In this document: piece after piece, positions 10,576 to 22,310 of the stretch
Numbering within the stretch: the first letter of the stretch is position 1
Layout: every line of letters begins with the position of its first letter
Assembly (NCBI RefSeq): GCF_932274485.2
Contig: NC_065886.2
Span: forward strand, 38,675,501 to 38,739,500
Direction: 5' to 3'
DNA from: Patella vulgata
Taxonomy: Eukaryota > Mollusca > Gastropoda > Patellidae
Length of the DNA stretch: 64,000 bases
The notes under the pieces: model-generated
The model's input: the letters and a program-made list of their open reading frames with translations, nothing else
Told to the model about the DNA's origin: nothing
Database searches by the model: none
Made by a program: the position numbers and the translations under genes

Positions 10576-10889
10576 TTACATTATGATGACATTTATATAT
10601 ACATCCATGTAGTTGGGAACGCATGTATGTAGTAGACGCGAGAAAAAACGCTGCTAAACACTGCTGAAAAGTCGTTCGTAGAGTAACTTTTATTCCGCGC
10701 GCCATTTCTCTCCCACGGAATCGTTTACATAAAAACGGTACTATTACATATTATGCATTAGATCAACTTTTCGTTTTGACCGGGGAAAAAACCTACAAGG
10801 AAAGCTGGTCTAAAATTACACAGAAATCCTTCCCTGTGGAGTCATCGTTATATATTGAGTAAATATTGTGCAACGCCGATAGGAAAATT
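10576..10889 (+). repeat. duplicate segment B'
   Basis: Matches B at 7159-7487 with only a few substitutions and one 16-bp deletion, so the duplication is recent relative to most repeats here. Shared text includes CGCGCGCCATTTCTCTCCCAC-like and CAACGCCGATAGGAAAATT phrases. Confidence 0.85.
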
Positions 10890-10904
10890 ACACCTAATAT
10901 TTTT

Positions 10905-12445
10905 ATTTTCCGCCGCTTCTTCTAATTGAGCTAGAAGGTCAAACTTGAGTGTTTATTAGATGAATGCCTTAAACGGGTTCGAAGATGGGTGTTTTTTGTG
11001 CTTGGGTTAAGCAAAGATAAGCAATTTGATTGGTTGATGCTTTGGGACACGTTAACATTAGTTCTAATGAAAGTAGCTAAGTCTCTAAGTCTGTATCATC
11101 CAAAGTGTTCGACATTGAAAACACGAATTATATGTTAATTTAAATCAACAGTGATGGTGTGATCTTACCGGGAAAAGATGGGCTTCTCATATCAAATATT
11201 TAAGACAAAATAAACATTTAAACTATTGGTACATGCGTTTCAGCGCCATTTGTAACAAGGGCCTCGAAGAACGAGGCTAGACATATTCCTCAAGTCATGT
11301 CAAACGGTGACACCATTTTCTTATCTAGAGAGCATGCGCAATAAATACTCTCAATGTAGACTGGAATAACCAGACGCTAGGGATTGCCATTCGATTGAGA
11401 CTTCTGGCGTATTTCGCCGAACATAACTGATTTAAAATTAGAGTAAACACAAACACGATTGATGTAAATCAGTTTATATACATTCATATTATATTATTAT
11501 ATGCGTTGCTCCCCATTTGTGTCAATTACTGGGCCCCAAATATTAGCGATTAAGCTCCTTTAAATGAGGGTGATGAAACTTGGTGTATAGTTTCGTTACA
11601 TCAATACCTTGACAAGTTCGATAATGGGCATTTTCGGATCAAGGTAAGCAGAGCGAAAAGCAATTTTATTTGTCGAGACTTTCGAGCACGACAACTTTGA
11701 GTGATGGTGATGAAACTTAGTGTATAGTTTCTTTACATCAATACCATACTTAACAAAGATCGATACTGAGCATTTTCTGCTCCGGGAAAGTAGAGATTGG
11801 TCTAGATTTTGGAACACAAAAACTCGCCTTCTAATGGAGTTAGAATGTTCAATCTTGGTGTAGGTGTCTATTACTAACAGGGTTTGATCCTGCTCATTTT
11901 CCACTAAACAGAGATAAGCAATTTGATTGGTTGAGACCGTGGAACATGGTAATTTTGGTTCTAATTAGGTGAGAGCGATGAAACTTCGAGAGATTGATCA
12001 ATATCTTGACTAAGTTCGATGATCAGAATTTTCTGCTTAGGCTAATTACCGATAAGCAATTTGATTGTTGAAGACTTTGGAACATAACAATTATGCGTTT
12101 AATTGAGGTAAAATGTTTAAACTTCGTGTAAATGTTTATTAGGTGAATGTCTTGACTGAGTTCAATGATTAACATATTTTCACTAAAGCTAAGCAGAGCT
12201 AAGCAATTTCATTGGTCGATGTTTTGATTCTAACTGATGGAGAGTGATGAAATATCAGTGTATAGTTTCACTACCAGGCACTTAAAAACCTTGACTGATT
12301 TTGATCGTGAACATTATTTTTATGCTTAGACTAAATGTAGATAATCAGTTTGATTGCTCAATACTTTTGAAAAAGATAAATGTACAATGAATTAATATGT
12401 CTCATTTATTTACTTTCGGATTTCGCCGGGGGGACATCCGCCTCA
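10905..12445 (-). repeat. HT-2 element with embedded inverted DR-1
   Basis: Diverged HT-2 monomers (GTGATGAAACTTGGTGTATAG, AAGCAATTTGATTGGTTGA) lie on both sides of a minus-strand DR-1 copy (about 11085-11590). The right end is the family terminus GACATCCGCCTCACTGTTGG then CTTGTTTT at 12431-12459. Monomers are about 148 bp but with many small gaps. Confidence 0.7.
11085..11590 (-). repeat. DR-1, inverted copy
   Basis: Reverse complement of DR-1: GTATTTCGCCGAACATAACTG at about 11408 and CCCCAAATATTAGCGATTAAG at about 11532. A minus-strand open frame at 11596-11904 beside it is HT-2 sequence and is not a gene. Confidence 0.7.
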
Positions 12446-12526
12446 CTGTTGGCTTGTTTTAATCTTTTTTTAATAATAAATTTACATTTAATGAATAGCT
12501 TTGCGATGAATGGTGTAATATTTTCA

Positions 12527-13090
12527 TTCTATTTCAAACTTTAACGTGCTGGAATGTGTTTTGTCCGGGAGTGAGAAATACTTTGGTGAATAGTAAAATA
12601 TTGTCGTTCCATAATCTTCTACATTAAAACACGAATTATAATTGTCCCCCTTCTTTCGAAGAAAGCAGGGGGATATTAAATGTGCTAAATCTCTTATCTT
12701 TGGCACATAGAAATGGACACGAATATAAATAAACTGATTTATATTCAATCGTTTGTTTTTACTGTAATTTCTAATCAGTTATGTTCGGCGAAATACGCGA
12801 AGAGTCCAAATTGAATGACAGTCTTTGGCGTCTTGTTATTCCAGTTTACACCGGTTGTCTTCTCCTGTGGGATGTGTTAAGCCTCGTTCACGAAGTTGCT
12901 TCAGTATAAATAGCGCTCAAAAGTACTCCGATACGCTATTCATGTGTCAATTTTAAAATTTGTATTTTGTCTTAAATATTGGATATTAAGACCATCTTTT
13001 AACGGTAAGATAACAACACCAATGTTGATTTAATTTGTTCAATAAGTCGTGTTTGCAATGTCGAAGACTATGGATGATATTGAGTAAGAG
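12527..13090 (+). repeat. DR-1 containing the HT-2 terminal hairpin
   Basis: A full-length DR-1 with CTTTCGAAGAAAGCAGGGGG at about 12653, the same hairpin that ends HT-2 at 43.6 kb. This places the HT-2 terminus inside DR-1 and supports a common origin. Confidence 0.7.
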
Positions 13091-13139
13091 ACTAGCCTCC
13101 TTTAAAATGGGTCTCACTTTTATAATGAGCAGTTGCAGC

Positions 13140-13885
13140 TCAGGGTAAAAATAGCGATAAGGAAATTGATTATAAATGCGTGATAGTGGTGAAATTTCGT
13201 GTATAATTTCATTACATTAATACCTCAACTTAGTTCGATGCTTAGGATTATCTGCTTATCAATCTGATTGGTCAAGACTTTGGAACACAGTAACTCTCCT
13301 TCTAAATGAGATTAAAATGTTCAAATGCATAGGTGTTTATTGGGTACATGCCCTGACAGAGTTCGATCGTGCGCATTTTCCACTAATGCTAAGCAGTGAT
13401 AAGCAATTTAATTGGTTGATACTTTGGAACACAATAACTTTGGCACTAATTAGGTGGGAGTCATGAACCTCCAAGTATAGATTTGGTATAGCTACACCAT
13501 GGCTAAGTTCGAAGATGTGAATTTTCTGCTTAGGCTAAGTAACGATAAGCAATTTGATTGTTGAAGACTGGAACATAACATCGCTGCTTTTATTTGAGGT
13601 AGAATGTTCATTAGGTGAATGTCTTGATTGGGTTCAGTGATTAACATTTCCCACAATATCTAAGCAGAGCTAAGTGATTTCATTTGTCGATGCACTTGGA
13701 CACGATAACTTTGATTCTAACTGATGGAGCGTACTTCAAAACCTCGACTGAGTTTGATCGTGTGAACATTTTATGCTTAGACTAAGTATAGATAATCAGT
13801 TTGATTGCTTGATTCTTTTGAAAAAGATAATTTTTTTTTTGGTGATTTTGCTTGTGACATCAGCCCCACTGTTAGCTTGTTGAAT
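13140..13885 (-). repeat. HT-2, diverged copy
   Basis: Four or five decayed monomers (AAGCAATTTGATTGTTGAAG, TTCATTAGGTGAATGTCTTG) ending in GTGACATCAGCCCCACTGTT and GCTTGTT at about 13879. Confidence 0.65.
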
Positions 13886-14445
13886 AATTGGCCCATATCA
13901 ATCAGTATAGTTGTTATATTGCCGTGAAAATATGGGCTCCTAATATCCAATATAATTTAAGACAAAGTAAACGATAGTGAGCGACATCGGTTGGTTTTTT
14001 TTTTTGCTTGGTCTCAAGTGAAATGCCAAACCATACTTCCTTTGTAAACTGGGCTAACCACGCCCAAACGACAGTTAATGTAGATGCAGATGTATATTCA
14101 TATTACACTATTATTTACTTTTCGAACCATTTTCGTCCATTATTAGCTAGTTTCAAGCTTTCCTTTGAAATTTTGCCCAACATTTAATTCTAGACGATAT
14201 CATAATTTGGTTATATTTCTGAGAAAGTGGGCGTGGTGCGCTCCTTTATGAATTTCACAAGGAGCCACGGTGGTTCAGTGAATAAGCCCCCACCTCCTCT
14301 CTATTAAGTATCCGTTGTCTAATGTTCCCTCGATGGCAAATATAAGTGGAACGAAAAAGGCTTAGAGACGAAAGCACATGTTTGTTCTACAATACGAATA
14401 AATACAAGGTTTTTGGGTAGATAAATAATGCATCACAGAACTTGA
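13886..14445. other. no clear feature
   Basis: Contains a short DR-1-like scrap near 13950 (reverse AATATCCAATATAATTTAAG) and a SINE-head-like GGAGCCACGGTGGTTCAGTG at about 14262. Neither is long enough to call. Confidence 0.4.
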
Positions 14446-14449
14446 AAGT

Positions 14450-14620
14450 GAGAGATAAATGGGGTTTAATGTACATTTTACACAAACCAGAGAATTTCGA
14501 GTGTCACATACAGGTATAAATGTAATTCAATAAATCGATTATAATTTAGAAGTGAGGGGTTACCAGAGAACCGATATAAAACCCACGAGGTTAGGCAGAT
14601 GACATTTGTTAGAGGAAGAC
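14450..14620 (-). repeat. SINE S2, degenerate
   Basis: AAATGGGGTTTAATGTACA at 14458 and AAACCCACGAGGTTAGGCAG at about 14580 are S2 tail and body in reverse. The head is lost. Confidence 0.6.
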
Positions 14621-14845
14621 AATATATTACGAGTAAATACTTAGATTCAAGCTGCATGCAAGATGCAACTCCTAATGAAAAACTCGAAATCGTTTTAATA
14701 GCTGCTGGAGCTAAAATACCCTGACAAGTTTGATTTTATTCATGATGAAATATATTAATGGACAAAATATATCGCGAGATATGAGGGGTCCGAATTAGCC
14801 TCTAGCCTAGTTGTCTCCCTTGTAACACGCACATCACTTCAACAT

Positions 14846-15212
14846 GGAAATGAAATTTAACGTCCAACTGTTTTTTGTTCTGAACTGGGCTAATGAAAAC
14901 GGGCATACGTCATACAATGAGCTATGAGGGAAATTTTGCCCGGACAGCGGCACTACGGCCTACTCTTATATCGTCGAATTCCAACTGTCAAGGGATCTTT
15001 TACGTGCACGCCAATGCTTACACGGGACCTGGGTTTTTTGCACCATCCGAACGACTAGACAGTTGTCCTTGTCAGGCCCTCCGTCCTGCATCACTGAAAA
15101 GGGGGAACGACGCCGGAAAATCTGGATGAACTTTCTCGGCCAATGCAGGGATCGAACACCCGATCTTTAGAGTAGCGAGCCAGCGTCTTACCCACTTAGC
15201 CACTGTGATCGC
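14846..15212 (-). repeat. SINE S1, full length, 11-bp TSD
   Basis: An S1 copy in reverse: tail (GAAATTTAACGTCCAACTG) first, then GGGATCTTTTACGTGCACGC, GGCCCTCCGTCCTGCATCAC, and the tRNA-like head near 15185 (box B complement GGATCGAACACC-like). Flanked by CACTTCAACAT at 14835-14845 and 15213-15223. The 78-codon open frame inside is a chance frame shared by other S1 copies. Confidence 0.9.
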
Positions 15213-15481
15213 CACTTCAACATCAAAGTTGTTTCATTTATACTACGTTACGTTTTGAGATGTGAACATAAAATATTAGCCGCACGTGCGATAACCCACT
15301 TATACGTTATTGTTGGTGGTTGTTGCATTGGCAATTATTGCTCCGTTTAGACGCGCGAAGGCGGCACGTAGTGACTAGTGTTTCGTCCGTCTAGCACTGC
15401 TTATTTAAATGCGGTGTCTTTTTTTTTGTCCCAATCAAATTCACGTGTACATTTAACAACATAGTTTTGTTAATATTCCAG

Positions 15482-15544
15482 GCCCGTGTCCAGGAATTAC
15501 TTTACGTGTCGCCCCAATTTTCGTGGTATTCAGAATTGCAAAAG
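15482..15544 (+). CDS. candidate 63-bp internal exon (weak)
   Basis: A stretch bounded by an acceptor-like TTAATATTCCAG and a donor-like GTATGT, open in phase 0 for 21 codons (ARVQELLYVSPQFSWYSELQ, then K). There are no neighbouring exons and no recognised domain. Such signal pairs also arise by chance, so this is noted only as a place to check against transcripts. Confidence 0.15.
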
Positions 15545-15924
15545 GTATGTCATTTTTAGTCTGCTACATGTAGTATTTGGTAATTTGATATATATGCATA
15601 CACGTCTAGTCCGTACATCTCATTAAAAGTTAACTATGTGGGTATTCAGGACAGAATACAACAAAACCGGCGCTAGTGGTTGGTCTGCACCCATGGCGTC
15701 GGCATCCAATCATCAAAATATGCCACAATCTTTCGAGTTTTCGGGTAGTTCAACCGCGCATGTTTAAGTAACCGGGTCCCAGTACCCCCGGTGTTCTCTA
15801 CTTATAGGTACTGGGGCTAGGGATTAGATTATCTAAATGACCTGGATAACAAACCTGTCAGAGGATAAAGTACAGCAATGAAGGTGCATTTATAGTGTAT
15901 TGGGATGTTCTAGAGTATCGCGTT

Positions 15925-16165
15925 TTGAGATATACCTGGCCGGCCATCCCTGGCGTGCGGTCGTGGTTTTGATCCTGGTGTGGGCGTATGTGGCTTGGAG
16001 ATAGGGGTGCCTTCTTAATCTCATGGGTTTACTCCGGGTACACCGGTTTCCTTCCACAGTAAAGACCCCAGCGCGTGCGCTAAGCATAACAAAATAAGAC
16101 AACTTGTCTGCGATATCACCAACGGTGGAAACCGACGTTAAACACTAATAAAAGAAAGAGTGAAT
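15925..16165 (+). repeat. SINE-like repeat S3
   Basis: A box-B-like GTCGTGGTTTTGATCCTGG at about 15960, then GTAAAGACCCCAGCGCGTGC and the 3' segment CTTGTCTGCGATATCACCAA with GACGTTAAACACTAATAAAAG. The 3' segment recurs at 34.3 kb. The body has the same plan as S2 (TCATGGGTTTACTCCGGG versus CGTGGGTTTTCTCCGGG), so S3 is probably a related tRNA-derived SINE. Confidence 0.65.
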
Positions 16166-17645
16166 TTATACAACTTGCGACGACTGACCACTGCGTTCGT
16201 ACGCCCGGAAATTCAGATGAAACTAACGATTGGACAAGTTGACCATCTACACCCTTTGCGCAAATGTTCTCCAAAACTTCGTTTTCGTCAGTATAAACGA
16301 CCTCATTCAAATAGTGGATAATCATTCAAATCCAAACGCGGGTTCGCGTTGATGCCGCACTTAATATAAAGGGCTCTTAAAAGCCGACATCCGCAAATCG
16401 AAATAAATCTTAACACATGGGGAATTATTTAATGAATAAATCACGCATGCGAATTTCAAATCAAACGGAAACACATTATTACAATTTAAAAGAATATTTT
16501 ATTTCTGTGATCTTTTGAGAACAATTGCATATAACAAAACTCGTTCATATTTATCCAACAGAAATCAAGCACCAATATCAGGCGAAGGGACGTAACTCCA
16601 AAATAGCTCGGATATTTGGTTACGTTGGAATGTAGAGCGGATAGTTACATGTTTACTAGGATTCTACTTTTCAGTTTGTGCGTCTCGCGATGTCCATGGT
16701 AAACCAAATACATGATGCTTCCACATGTTACCCCATATTATATGGAGCGTCCACTGACTTCGTTCATAATTTCACACCATGTCCCCGCAAATCATTACAT
16801 CCATAAGAACAAACATTCTTGAAGGATGTTCCCAATTGACATCTATGATTACTACACGAGGTGAAATGAACCTTATTGTATCACAGGTCACCCCCCACCG
16901 ACGCTTCAGCCTCAAAATCATATATAATAGTGATCAAAGCTCACAGAAAAAGGTAAATTCAAAGCCCGTCGAACGAAATCACCAAGGGCACCCGTGATTA
17001 AATGAAAAGCATTTTCACTTAAATTTGTGAAAGAAGAATTATTGTGCTGACGACACTCGAGGTCTACTCTCTTTAGTTTATAGTTGAATGTTCGTCGCTA
17101 ACAGAAGTGTAAATTCAACACTTTTCGAAGGATATAAGCATGGTTTCTAGTGATGAAATGAACGGTATTGTTCTTTCTTTCAGGGACATAATAACTCAAC
17201 GTGAAAGAAAAATTGTGTTGACGACACTCTAAATCCAATGTTTGGTTTCTAGAAGGAACTACATACACACATTATTTGTCCATATAATTATTGTTCTTGA
17301 AACGTTTGCATGGCTCTTTCTGTCTTTCACTAAGAGGTGTTAAGGCCCACTTTATAATTATGCATAGCTTAAAATGATGAAAACACATTACACAATATAC
17401 AATAATGAAATATACAGTAGGCCATAAAGGTCTAAATAAAATAATGAACTGTACTCAATTTATATTCAAAGTTCGCATATCAAGAAATTGTTTTTGGCAC
17501 TCAACAGACGATGAAAACACAGCGAGTCCGATCACGTCATTTCATATATACACCCATTGTAATCTAGTCCATAACACATTTAGTTTGAACGGCTATATTT
17601 TGTTTCACCCATCTCCACCGCGAAAGTGTTCTTTTACCCCTATAG
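16166..17645. other. no recognised feature
   Basis: Unique-looking sequence. Short open frames (for example 16779-16997) show no domain or splice context that I can support. Confidence 0.5.
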
Positions 17646-17649
17646 TGTG

Positions 17650-17698
17650 AACGAATGAAATGGGTGTTAACGTCCTACATTTCTGCACCTACCGGGGA

Positions 17699-17737
<39 letters not shown>

Positions 17738-18195
17738 GGGGTTTAACGTCCACTCGACACAAACTAGGTCATTTCGGGACTAACATATGGTTTAATTTTA
17801 TTTACATAATTTGCTTGCGCGTAGGGGTCTTTAGGAGTGGGAGGAAACCGGAGGACCCGGAGAAAACCCACGAGGTTGGACAGGCGACCCTACTCCTTGC
17901 CACGTACAACCGGGGATTCGAAACCACGCCAGTCGACTCAATGACAGACTTTATGATACAGCGCGCACACGCTAACCATTCAGCCATCCACCCCCCCCCC
18001 CCCCGGGGATAATGAAGATGTACATAAGCCACACAGTGTGTTATAAGGGGGGGGGGGGGATTACATTTCTCCTTTAAGAGTTATTTTATGTGCACACAGG
18101 TGTAAACGGGACCTCGGATTTCCTTCCCACCCAAACGACTAGAGACTGTCCCTTGCCAGAAAATGGTGTGACCTTTAAGGGAGTGACGCCACATC
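17650..18195 (-). repeat. SINE S1, decayed, split by SINE S2
   Basis: The S1 tail (GAATGAAATGGGTGTTAACG) at 17652 and the S1 body resuming at 18004 (GGGGATAATGAAGATG, TTTTATGTGCACACAGG) are continuous once the S2 insert at 17704-18002 is removed. Confidence 0.8.
17704..18002 (-). repeat. SINE S2 with 13-bp TSD, nested in S1
   Basis: Starts with (GA)n, the S2 tail in reverse (AAATGGGGTTTAACGTCCAC), the body, then the tRNA-like head near 17925-17995 (GGGGATTCGAAACCACG as reverse box B). The S1 sequence CCGGGGATAATGA is duplicated on both sides (17692-17704 and 18003-18015). Confidence 0.92.
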
Positions 18196-18281
18196 GGATC
18201 GTCAATAACAAAGCGGATTATTTATGTTACAAATGTTGAAAATCATCGATTACATTGCAAAACATGATACTAAGAATGGAA

Positions 18282-18340
18282 TGAAATGGGGTTTAATGTC
18301 CTACTTCTACCGGAATAACGAAGATGATATTAAGAATCCA
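18282..18340 (-). repeat. SINE S1 tail fragment
   Basis: GAAATGGGGTTTAATGTCCT followed by CCGGAATAACGAAGATGA, the S1 3' end in reverse orientation. Confidence 0.65.
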
Positions 18341-18682
18341 TTATCATCCACAATCGAATTGCAGTACAAACGGTAAGTAGCCAAGGCAATCGAAACTATT
18401 AAACACCACTAAACTGATTGTTATACATGGTTTGTTTACATCGAGCATAGTATTACCAACTCATTTTACTATTTTCTTTACTCCGTTATTAACGCTAAAT
18501 GCGATGTAGAATTTTTAGAATTTAATTTTCTAAAAATACAAAGTTAATATTGACGCCTCATTAAGGTATTCTTATTTCATTCCTCTAACTAAAAATTCAA
18601 AGTTTATACTGGCGCCACATTATCTTATTTCTGTACCACGTGATCGTTAGCGAAATACTGATTGGATGTCCGTATAAAATGT

Positions 18683-18802
18683 TTCGCCGTTTGTTGAAAT
18701 TCAACGCAAACAAGTTTAAGATTTCAAAACCATTGTTCGGCCAACATATCTTCTTGTTGCAATGATCTCGTTTGCGTAGAATTTCAACAAACAGCGAAAA
18801 TC
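18683..18802. repeat. imperfect inverted repeat
   Basis: TTCGCCGTTTGTTGAAATTC near 18685 is mirrored by GAATTTCAACAAACAGCGAA near 18779, with arms of about 28 bp and a spacer of about 60 bp. It could be a small MITE or foldback remnant. No target duplication is evident. Confidence 0.55.
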
Positions 18803-19195
18803 GGGTGGAGCCGTGGCGTTCTTGTTTCATATTTTTTAGTGACATTATCGGCTGATCGAAAATTTACTACTGATCTTGTTGGTTGTATTAGGGTAGATAA
18901 TTAGATTATCATAAAAGAAAGGAAATAAAGGTATCGTTTAGATTCGATTGCCAGAAATCAGGAGTCACACTTCTGTCATTCAGAAAAACTAACTTGTTGA
19001 CGAATGCTTATGTCTTATAGCAAGGACGGTTATCTGTAATCTGCAAAAAAAAAAAAAAAAAAAAATAATACAATATTTAAGCAAACGTTACAAAAACCGG
19101 ATGGACCGGTAGTCACGTCACGTCACCGGTAGGTGACATTGGACGCTCGACTAGAATGTAACATCGACGGTAGAGGCGCGTTCTTATTACTGACT

Positions 19196-19464
19196 GGGGG
19201 GTTGGATGGCCGAATGGTTAGCACGCACGCGTTGTATCATGAAGCCTGTCATTGAGTCAACTGGCGTGGTTTCGAATCCATGGTTGTACGTGACAAGGAG
19301 TAGGGTTGCCTGTCCAACCTCGTGGGTTTTCTCCGGGTCCTCCGGTTTCCTCCCACTGCTAAAGACCCCTACGCGCAAGCGAATTATTGAAATAAAATTA
19401 AAACCATATATTAGTCCCGAAATGACCTAGTCTGTGTCGAGTGGACGTTAAACCCCATTTCTCT
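19196..19464 (+). repeat. SINE S2, intact, 14-bp TSD
   Basis: Box A TGGCCGAATGGTTAGCACG, box B TGGTTTCGAATCCATGG, a complete body and tail. Flanked by TCTTATTACTGACT at 19182-19195 and 19464-19477. This is the cleanest S2 copy in the window and a good family reference. Confidence 0.92.
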
Positions 19465-19549
19465 CTTATTACTGACTACTGTATTATTTCTTACCACTAT
19501 AGGTTTTAATGACAAACATTTACATTGTTCAGAACATTGGTGAGCTATA

Positions 19550-19740
19550 TATGAATTTTTTTACGGGTTCTTTTACGTGCACGGACCTCGGATTTTCGTC
19601 CCATCTGAACGACTACAGGCGTTTCCTCGCCAGACCGCCCTGCACCACTAACAAAGGGGCGTCACCCTGGAAAATCCTAGAGAACTTTCACTGCTAACAC
19701 GGAGGTCGAACCATCGTGTCTCCCTTGCCAAATAGAAGAA
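19550..19740 (-). repeat. SINE S1, degenerate
   Basis: TTCTTTTACGTGCACGGACC, CCCATCTGAACGACTACAGG and CCTGGAAAATCCTAGAGAAC follow the order of the S1 body in reverse. The tail and much of the head are mutated. Confidence 0.65.
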
Positions 19741-19850
19741 ATCACGGCTGACACTGGCTTTCACATTTTATTTAAATAAATGTTCATATATTTGTCTGCC
19801 AACTGAAATATTTCTTCAAGAAATCGCCAGATCATATCCGCTTGTCTTCT

Positions 19851-21783
19851 TTAAAGAAAAATGTTGGTGTCCACCAAAAATTATTACATATGTGACAGAA
19901 CTGGTTAAACATAATTATAATATTTACACAGATCTTTATATGGTTGTTCCGTAACAAACGTTTGAAGAATTAGGAGGTGACGCAAACAAGGAAAACATGA
20001 GTTATCTCTAAAGCGATAATAAATACACAGTCGATTGTCAGCTCACTACCTTTTTACAAAATAGAAAAGATCCATGCATTACCTTGTTTTTATTAATTCT
20101 CGATTTACACATTTTAAACGATAAATATAGTGATACTTAGCCCGATAAATAAACTAATGCCATATTATTATTTCTGTTTTTGTCAATTACTTCCCTTTCA
20201 GCCACGTCGACTACACAATTGGGTTGTGCTTTAGACGATCTTTATTTAACAAATACTGCATTCAGATCCATTTGTCATCCGACCTACTGAAATTTCCTGC
20301 AAACTGGACAATCTGTATTTATCAACAATTGTATATATATATACATAAGTAAAACAAAACCTCGTTAGGTATGGGAAGTAGTATTAGGTGTTTTGGAAAA
20401 AGTTAGAGTATCATACCTCGTACACAACACCTTTCATTTCTTAGAATCAGACGTTGATTTCAGAAGCCGGAGCTACTACTTATCCGGCATACTAAAATTT
20501 CTCTGGAATGCCACACTCAAGAAAACGAAATTGCAAAGGACCTTAAATTGTGCAAATAAATCCAAAAATACATTCTGGATAGGCTACAAGTCTGCAATTG
20601 TTTTTGTAGATGACAAAGGAATAATTGCTATTTGTAATCTACATGATGGTGCCTGTAGAATTAGAATTCACATGCTTTGTTATAATATATAGTTATGAAC
20701 AGGGCCGGGTCCTGGAACAAGCAACTCAGTGAGGGGAAGGGGCTGGTTTTTCTCACACACCCCCCCCCCCCCCCGACTCGAAAATTGTTGATAGATGCAT
20801 GGTCTCTAGCGTAAATGGAGATAACTTTGATAAGACACAGATCGGATAGAGCGATCTATAACCGGATGCAAGATCACTGTAGCGTTCTCCTGGCTCGGAC
20901 TAGGCCCCGATTACTTGCTGGGGTCCGGATACCCTGACGGTGACAAGAACCTCAAAAGGAACGAGGACGGGCCGTGGCTCCACGATGCGAAGTCCTAGGC
21001 AGGTGATTCATAGATTTTAATTCACCAATTTTTCCAAAAAAAGAGAGCACTGGCAGAATCCGATTCTAATAATACCCACGCCACTATGTATACACATTTA
21101 GAAGACTCACCGGTTTTCTTCTACTTTACGATCAAGTAACAGTGCATTTTTTATATTAATTTATACCAACAATAGTTTTTAAAAAACATTATTCGGCATA
21201 CCTCCGGGTTCCAGCTGCCCCCCCCCCTCTCACGGGCCCTGGAATATACCTGTCTCGGGTTTTAAAAACGAATAAATTATGGTTCGATGGTAGCACAAAA
21301 TTCATACGTATAAGTAGGCCTAAAATGTTTTCTCTTTTGTCTCGTTCGCCGCATTAAGATTTGTAATCCATGTGGCGGAAACAGTCGTAAGTTTTAAGAA
21401 CAAAATAATAATAATATGTCTACCAGAATAAACTATAATTATCGATTAAAATCTGTAAGTAGAGAATTAATTAAAAAAAAACAGGGGAATACAGGGACAT
21501 GTTTCTATTTTTCTCTCTTTATCTTTTCTTGTAACAGTCAATTCTTTTTTTGAGCAGTACGTTTCGAATCCTCTCACAATCTGATACTAGTTATTGTGTA
21601 TCTGTCATCGCTTTTTACTCAGCTTAAAGGGTAACTCTAGTTTTACTCACTTCCCGTTTCTTCAAATCATTGTTACGAATCAACCGCAGCTAGGTTCATC
21701 GCTCTGTTAGAAGTATATTTAAAATGTGTTTACAAATTACTACAACATATGTAATATTTTTGGACACTACCATTGTCCTTTAA
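19851..21783. mobile_element. LTIR-2, old copy (TTAA-bounded, long TIRs)
   Basis: The left end TTAAAGAAAAATGTTGGTGT and right end ACCATTGTCCTTTAA mirror each other. The flanking arms (about 19851-20060 and 21490-21783) are diverged versions of the arms at 58.0 and 60.2 kb, sharing CACATATGTGA..GAACTGGTTAAA-type and TAGTGACAGTCAATTCTTTT-type phrases. The TTAA borders fit piggyBac- or Kolobok-type insertion (inference). The interior (20.1-21.5 kb) shows no recognisable transposase. Divergence between arms marks it as much older than the 58-kb copy. Confidence 0.6.
20060..21480. other. interior of old LTIR-2, nothing recognised
   Basis: One open frame of 99 codons (20393-20692) has no motif that I recognise and no homologue in the younger copy. 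A (C)n run at 20758-20774 and polymeric runs follow. Probably decayed element interior or unrelated insertions. Confidence 0.4.
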
Positions 21784-22204
21784 AATATCTGAAATTACAT
21801 GTACGTTTTTACGGACTGTATTTATCAAATACTTAGATGCGATACGGAAATTATAATTTTTAACGCACAGCTTTATACTTATATATGTGACTATGTAAGC
21901 CATTTCAAAGTTTTGAGAAAAAAAGTCCACAAACCACATTGTATGGACCACTTGTGGACAAATGCGTCATTTACTATCTGGAAAGTTGATGGAGGGCAAC
22001 GGATTTGTTGTAAACAAGATTTAATTTCACCCATCAACCTGCAATATAAATTAATTAAATTAGAATGAGTAATGTGATAGGGTTTAAGAATGGAATAATG
22101 TTTGAAACAATGAAAAACCAACTGTTATTTTACAGAGTTTACTACGGTCATCAATGATCGGCACGGACTTCGATTTTTGATGGCTGTGATACCTAGACCC
22201 TAGT

Positions 22205-22310
22205 CCATAGGTCCAACATAAGATAACAACATCAATGTTGATTTAAATTGACCAATAAGTCGTGTTTGCAAAGACTGTGGATGATATCGAGTTAAAGACT
22301 TGGCTCCTTT
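22205..22310 (+). repeat. DR-1 fragment
   Basis: AAGATAACAACATCAATGTTG, CCAATAAGTCGTGTTTGCAA and GACTGTGGATGATATCGAG match the 3' end of DR-1. Confidence 0.7.

Noticed and set aside
10171-10632. 153-codon open frame
   Set aside because: It runs from a hairpin repeat through the TIR of the 2.96-kb element into segment B', so it crosses three unrelated repeats and has no domain.
7159-10889. Direct repeats B and B' about 3.1 kb apart as possible terminal repeats of a retroelement
   Set aside because: No enzyme gene lies between them, A is duplicated too, and the interval has its own 28-bp inverted ends. A tandem duplication split by a TIR element explains everything.
14262-14310. Possible SINE head GGAGCCACGGTGGTTCAGTG
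   Set aside because: No following body or tail; too short to separate from chance.
20393-20692. 99-codon open frame as a gene
   Set aside because: No recognisable domain, no splice context, located in the interior of an old transposon copy, AT-rich.
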